Assembly (NCBI RefSeq): GCF_943371865.1
Contig: NZ_CALRWL010000023.1
Coordinates: 1-64,000, forward strand
Origin: Azorhizobium sp943371865
Lineage (GTDB): Bacteria > Pseudomonadota > Alphaproteobacteria > Rhizobiales > Xanthobacteraceae
DNA: 64,000 nucleotides
Reading direction: 5' to 3'
The notes beneath the pieces are model-generated. The model was not told where the DNA came from. It worked only from the letters and a program-made list of their open reading frames with translations, and did no database searches. Positions 61,556 to 64,000 of this stretch are shown piece after piece. The position numbers were made by a program, and so were the translations under genes. Position 1 is the stretch's first letter, and every line of letters starts with the position of its first letter.

Positions 61556-61588
61556 GATGCGTCTCGGGTTCTGGCAGCGCGCGGGGCG

Positions 61589-62062
61589 CTAGATCGCGGA
61601 AAATGTCGGATTGAGGATGACGTCGCTGCGCAGCGTATGGGCCACGTAGCATTCCTCATGGGCGTGGTGGTGCAGGGCCGCATAGTCCTCGGCGCTGGGC
61701 ACGGTCTCGCCGCTGAACACCACGGCGGGGTTCAGCGTGATGCGGGCGAGGAACAATTTACCGGCCGCGTTCGGACCCATCTCGCCCACGGCGGGATCGG
61801 TATAGCTGTCCACCCGGAAGCCGCCGCGGCGGGCGAAATCCAGGAAGAACAGCATGTGGCAACTGGAGAGGGCACCCACGATCGCCTCTTCCGGGTCGAG
61901 GGCATCTTCCCGCGACAGCGGCACCCGCACCGAGGCGGGCGCCGACGAGCCGGGCACTTCCAGCCCGTCGAACACCAGACGATGGGCGCGGGGATAGCGC
62001 CCGTCGGTGAAGACGGCCTCGCCCCGCTCCCAGCGGATGGTGGCGGTGTAAAGGTGCCCCAT
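61589..62062 (-). CDS. OsmC-family thiol peroxidase-like protein within the gcv operon
   Basis: A 157-residue OsmC/Ohr-fold protein. The two conserved cysteines are present: Cys68 in ALSSCHMLFFLDFARRGGFRV and Cys138 in HEECYVAHTL, as in enzymes that reduce organic peroxides through dithiol chemistry, often with lipoylated partners. It is inserted between gcvH and gcvPA with only three bases to gcvH, so it is clearly translated from the glycine cleavage mRNA. It belongs to the OsmC subgroup rather than Ohr. A link through lipoyl groups is an attractive inference. Confidence 0.85.
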   Translation of the reverse strand: MGHLYTATIRWERGEAVFTDGRYPRAHRLVFDGLEVPGSSAPASVRVPLSREDALDPEEAIVGALSSCHMLFFLDFARRGGFRVDSYTDPAVGEMGPNAAGKLFLARITLNPAVVFSGETVPSAEDYAALHHHAHEECYVAHTLRSDVILNPTFSAI

Positions 62063-62065
62063 GGC

Positions 62066-62440
62066 TCAGCCCTGGGTTGCGACGAAGGCCTTGTAGTCCT
62101 CGGCGCTCATGAGCGCGTCGAACTCGGCCGGGTTGGAGAGCTTGAGCTTCAGGAACCAGCCCTTGCCTTCCGCGTCCTCGTTCACCGTGGCGGGGGCGGC
62201 TTCCAGCTCGGAGTTGACTTCCACCACCTCGCCGGAGACCGGCGCATAGACTTCGCTGGCGGCCTTCACGCTCTCGACCACGGCGGCTTCCTTGCCCTGG
62301 GCGACGGTCTTGCCCACTTCGGGCAGTTCCACGAACACCACGTCGCCCAGCTGTTCCTGGGCGTAGGTGGAGATGCCGATCACCGCCACGTCGCCTTCGA
62401 GACGGACGTATTCATGATCCTTGGAATAACGGGTGGTCAT
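62066..62440 (-). CDS. gcvH: Glycine cleavage system H protein
   Basis: A 124-residue lipoyl carrier that shuttles the aminomethyl group from P to T protein and the reduced lipoate to dihydrolipoamide dehydrogenase. The attachment site is Lys59 in ESVKAASEVYAPVSGEVVEVN. N-terminus (RYSKDHEYVRLEGDVAVIGISTYAQEQLGDVVFVELP) and length are standard. It is separated by three bases from the gcvT stop and by three bases from the osmC start, so expression of the three is tightly linked. Confidence 0.96.
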   Translation of the reverse strand: MTTRYSKDHEYVRLEGDVAVIGISTYAQEQLGDVVFVELPEVGKTVAQGKEAAVVESVKAASEVYAPVSGEVVEVNSELEAAPATVNEDAEGKGWFLKLKLSNPAEFDALMSAEDYKAFVATQG

Positions 62441-62443
62441 GGC

Positions 62444-63601
62444 TCAAGCCCCTTTGGCTGCGGTCTGCTTCCGAACGTAGCGCTGCGGCACGAACGGCGG
62501 TGTGACGATGGTGACGGGAAGCGCCTTGCCGCGGACGAGCACGTCCAGACGAGTGCCGGGCACGGCCAAAGCCGGCGGCACATAGCCGAGCGCGATGGGC
62601 GCATTGAGGGTCGGGGCAAAGCCCCCGGAGGTGATGATGCCCACCACCTGGCCGTCCTTGGCGATCTCGGCACCCTCGCGGGCCGGCGCGCGGCCGTCGA
62701 AGGTGAGGCCGACGCGCACGCGGGCGGGGCCGTCCTTCAGTTCGCGCTGGATGCGCGCGGCGCCGGGGAAGCCGCCTTCCTCGCGGCGGCGCTTCTGGAT
62801 CGACCACACCAGCGCGCCTTCCACCGGCGAGGTGGTGGTGTCGATGTCATGGCCATAGAGGCACAGGCCGGCTTCCAGGCGCAGGCTGTCGCGGGCGCCG
62901 AGGCCGATGGGCTTCACTTCCGGCTCGGCGAGTAGCGCGTTCCAAAGGGTGACGGCATCGGCGTCGGCCACCGAGATTTCATAGCCGTCCTCGCCGGTAT
63001 AGCCGGAGCGGGAGATGCCGATGGGGATGCCGTCGAAGGTGGTGGAGATCACCGCCATGAAGGCCATGTCGGCAGTGCCGGGGGCGTGGCGGGCCATCAC
63101 CTCCACCGCCTTGGGGCCCTGCAGGGCCAGCAGCGCGCGGTCGTCATAGGTGACGAGGCGCACATCGGTGGGGAGGTGGGCGGCGATATGGGCATAATCG
63201 GCGCCCTTGCAGGCGGCGTTGACCACCAGCAGCAAGGTGCCGTCCAGCGCCGGATCCAGCGGGCGGGCGACCATGAGGTCGTCCAGGATGCCGCCGTCCT
63301 CCGCCAGCAATTGCGAATAGCGCTGTTGGCCGGGCTTGAGATTGAGCATGTCTGCCGGCACCAGCGCTTCCAAAGCGCGGGCGGTGGTGGCGTGGTCGGG
63401 GCCGATCAGGGCGCCCTGGCCCATGTGCGAGACATCGAACAGGCCGGCGCTCTCGCGGGTCCAATTGTGCTCGGTGAGGATGCCGGTGGGATATTGCACC
63501 GGCATCTCATAGCCGGCGAACGGCACCAGTCGGGCGCCGAGCGCGGCATGGGCCGCGTGCAGAGGTGTCTTCAAAAGGGGCAGGCTGTCGTCGTGCGACA
63601 T
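62444..63601 (-). CDS. gcvT: Aminomethyltransferase (glycine cleavage T protein)
   Basis: A 385-residue tetrahydrofolate-dependent enzyme releasing ammonia and methylene-THF. Family tracts: LVPFAGYEMPVQYPTGILTEHNWTRESAGLFDVSHMGQ near the start, ISRSGYTGEDGYEISV in the middle, RDSLRLEAGLCLYGHDID, and GIITSGGFAPTLNAPIALGYV towards the end. Length is normal. It is the first gene after the glycine riboswitch; the ATG at 63601 has only a weak GCGGAAC upstream, so translation may also be riboswitch-controlled. Confidence 0.96.
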   Translation of the reverse strand: MSHDDSLPLLKTPLHAAHAALGARLVPFAGYEMPVQYPTGILTEHNWTRESAGLFDVSHMGQGALIGPDHATTARALEALVPADMLNLKPGQQRYSQLLAEDGGILDDLMVARPLDPALDGTLLLVVNAACKGADYAHIAAHLPTDVRLVTYDDRALLALQGPKAVEVMARHAPGTADMAFMAVISTTFDGIPIGISRSGYTGEDGYEISVADADAVTLWNALLAEPEVKPIGLGARDSLRLEAGLCLYGHDIDTTTSPVEGALVWSIQKRRREEGGFPGAARIQRELKDGPARVRVGLTFDGRAPAREGAEIAKDGQVVGIITSGGFAPTLNAPIALGYVPPALAVPGTRLDVLVRGKALPVTIVTPPFVPQRYVRKQTAAKGA

Positions 63602-63624
63602 GCAGATGTTCCGCGATCAGGCGC

Positions 63625-63651
63625 CAAAAAGTACGGATCAAAATGATCCGT
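63625..63651 (-). terminator. Riboswitch-controlled terminator ahead of gcvT
   Basis: ACGGATCA and TGATCCGT form a perfect eight-base stem around TTT (63651-63633), then ACTTTTTGG. It sits directly after the second glycine aptamer and before the gcvT start. In this class glycine binding normally prevents such a stem from ending transcription, giving an ON switch. The T-run begins two bases after the stem. Confidence 0.7.
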
Positions 63652-63925
63652 GCGGCGCCCCCTCTGTCGCAGGAACCTGAGAGATTCACCTCTGCGCCGA
63701 TGGCTTAGAGCCGGGCACGCGGGTTTACTCCGTCGGTGAGTCACTGGACGTCGCAGATCCAGGCGCACGGCGCAGCCGCACATGCCCGGACAGCGCCGCG
63801 TCCGCGACTGCTTTCCAGAGGCTCGTCACCCTGCGGCCCTTGTTGCCTGAGCGGTTCCGGGGCGGTTGCGCCTTCGGCGCCGGATCCCCGCAACTGCGGC
63901 TCTCCGGTCTCTCCCGCAGGGATCA
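63652..63925 (-). promoter_or_regulatory. Tandem glycine riboswitch controlling the gcv operon
   Basis: On the leftward strand two glycine aptamers follow each other. Aptamer 1 (about 63920-63805) contains GCGGGAGAGACC, GGCGCCGAAGGCGCAACCG, CGGAACCGCTCAGGCA and CCTCTGGAAAGC. Aptamer 2 (about 63750-63655) contains CTCACCGACGGAGTAAACCC, GGTGAATCTCTCAGGTTCC and GACAGAGGGGGCG. The CTCAGG and GAAGG/GACGG plus GCAA/GTAAA blocks are the conserved glycine-binding core. The linker is about 50 bases. This is the usual leader of bacterial gcv operons. Confidence 0.93.
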
Positions 63926-63934
63926 TCCGAATGA

Positions 63935-63950
63935 CAATGGCGCGCCATTG
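63935..63950. promoter_or_regulatory. Perfect 16-bp palindrome upstream of the riboswitch
   Basis: CAATGGCG/CGCCATTG is an exact dyad lying about 15 bases upstream of the first aptamer, so at or just before the expected transcription start of the gcv operon. It could be an operator for an unidentified regulator. The promoter cannot be placed with confidence this close to the window edge. Confidence 0.45.
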
Positions 63951-64000
63951 CTGGCCCGCCATCATCGCGTTGCACCATAATCCATCTGCCGGCGCCGTCA

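Noticed and set aside
1..64000. CRISPR arrays, prophage modules, secretion systems or defence islands
   Set aside because: No regularly spaced repeats and no structural, packaging, Cas or restriction genes were seen anywhere in the window.

Overview
The window reads as ordinary chromosome of a high-GC alphaproteobacterium, most likely of the order Hyphomicrobiales (Rhizobiales), possibly Xanthobacteraceae. That placement is inferred from gene content: CpdR, RpoH with a ROSE RNA thermometer, paired ATP synthase b and b' subunits, a split glycine dehydrogenase (GcvPA/GcvPB), MmgR/alpha-r8-type small RNAs beside an inositol-phosphatase-family gene, and a fused indolepyruvate ferredoxin oxidoreductase. 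No prophage, CRISPR array or integrative element is visible. The only transposon trace is the first 18 codons of an ISAs1-type transposase running off the left edge.

Layout. 0-8 kb: transposase edge, a DUF1007 plus NicO nickel/cobalt export pair, a palindromic repeat, a Fic protein with repeated DNA boxes over its start codon, the 1158-residue indolepyruvate oxidoreductase, and a cupin protein. 8-16.5 kb: a small membrane protein, an FMN-binding split-barrel protein, an epoxide-hydrolase-like enzyme behind an orphan histidine kinase, a lipoprotein, GNAT and PhnM, then an iron-box-like site before a haem globin chemoreceptor. 16.5-26.8 kb: methylmalonyl-CoA decarboxylase with a class III CoA-transferase, a multi-spanning membrane protein, argB, a pyrimidine nucleotidase-like HAD protein, a diguanylate cyclase, two phosphonate-cluster proteins, kdsD and an orphan antitoxin. 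26.8-35 kb: divergent ampR/class A beta-lactamase, a soluble MCP-Cache protein, NfeD/SPFH, an amine-oxidase-like flavoprotein and hemH. 35-41.6 kb: tRNA-Val, cpdR, N-formylglutamate amidohydrolase, two copies of an MmgR-like sRNA, hisN, a lipase, and an Hsp20 gene under a ROSE thermometer. 41.7-58.6 kb: the ATP synthase F0 operon (atpI-B-E-F'-F), smc, cnoX-like thioredoxin, a Lon-N-like protein, an RluD-type pseudouridine synthase, rpoH, an extensin-like lipoprotein, lactate permease and an EamA exporter. 58.6-64 kb: a glycine riboswitch followed by gcvT-gcvH-osmC-gcvPA-gcvPB.

How parts work together. RpoH is encoded here, and the Hsp20 gene carries both an RpoH-like promoter and a thermometer that hides its ribosome-binding site, so the heat response is set at transcription and translation. 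Glycine sensed by the tandem riboswitch should turn on the cleavage operon, including an unexpected OsmC-type thiol peroxidase-like protein. The F0 operon has a near-consensus promoter and strong hairpins after atpE and between the two b-type genes, which could tune subunit ratios.

The points most worth a second look are the paired MmgR sRNAs, the Fic protein with start-codon repeats, the antitoxin without a toxin, the reversed MCP-Cache protein, the OsmC gene inside the gcv operon, and the scattered phosphonate accessory genes. No wholly new multi-gene system could be demonstrated.
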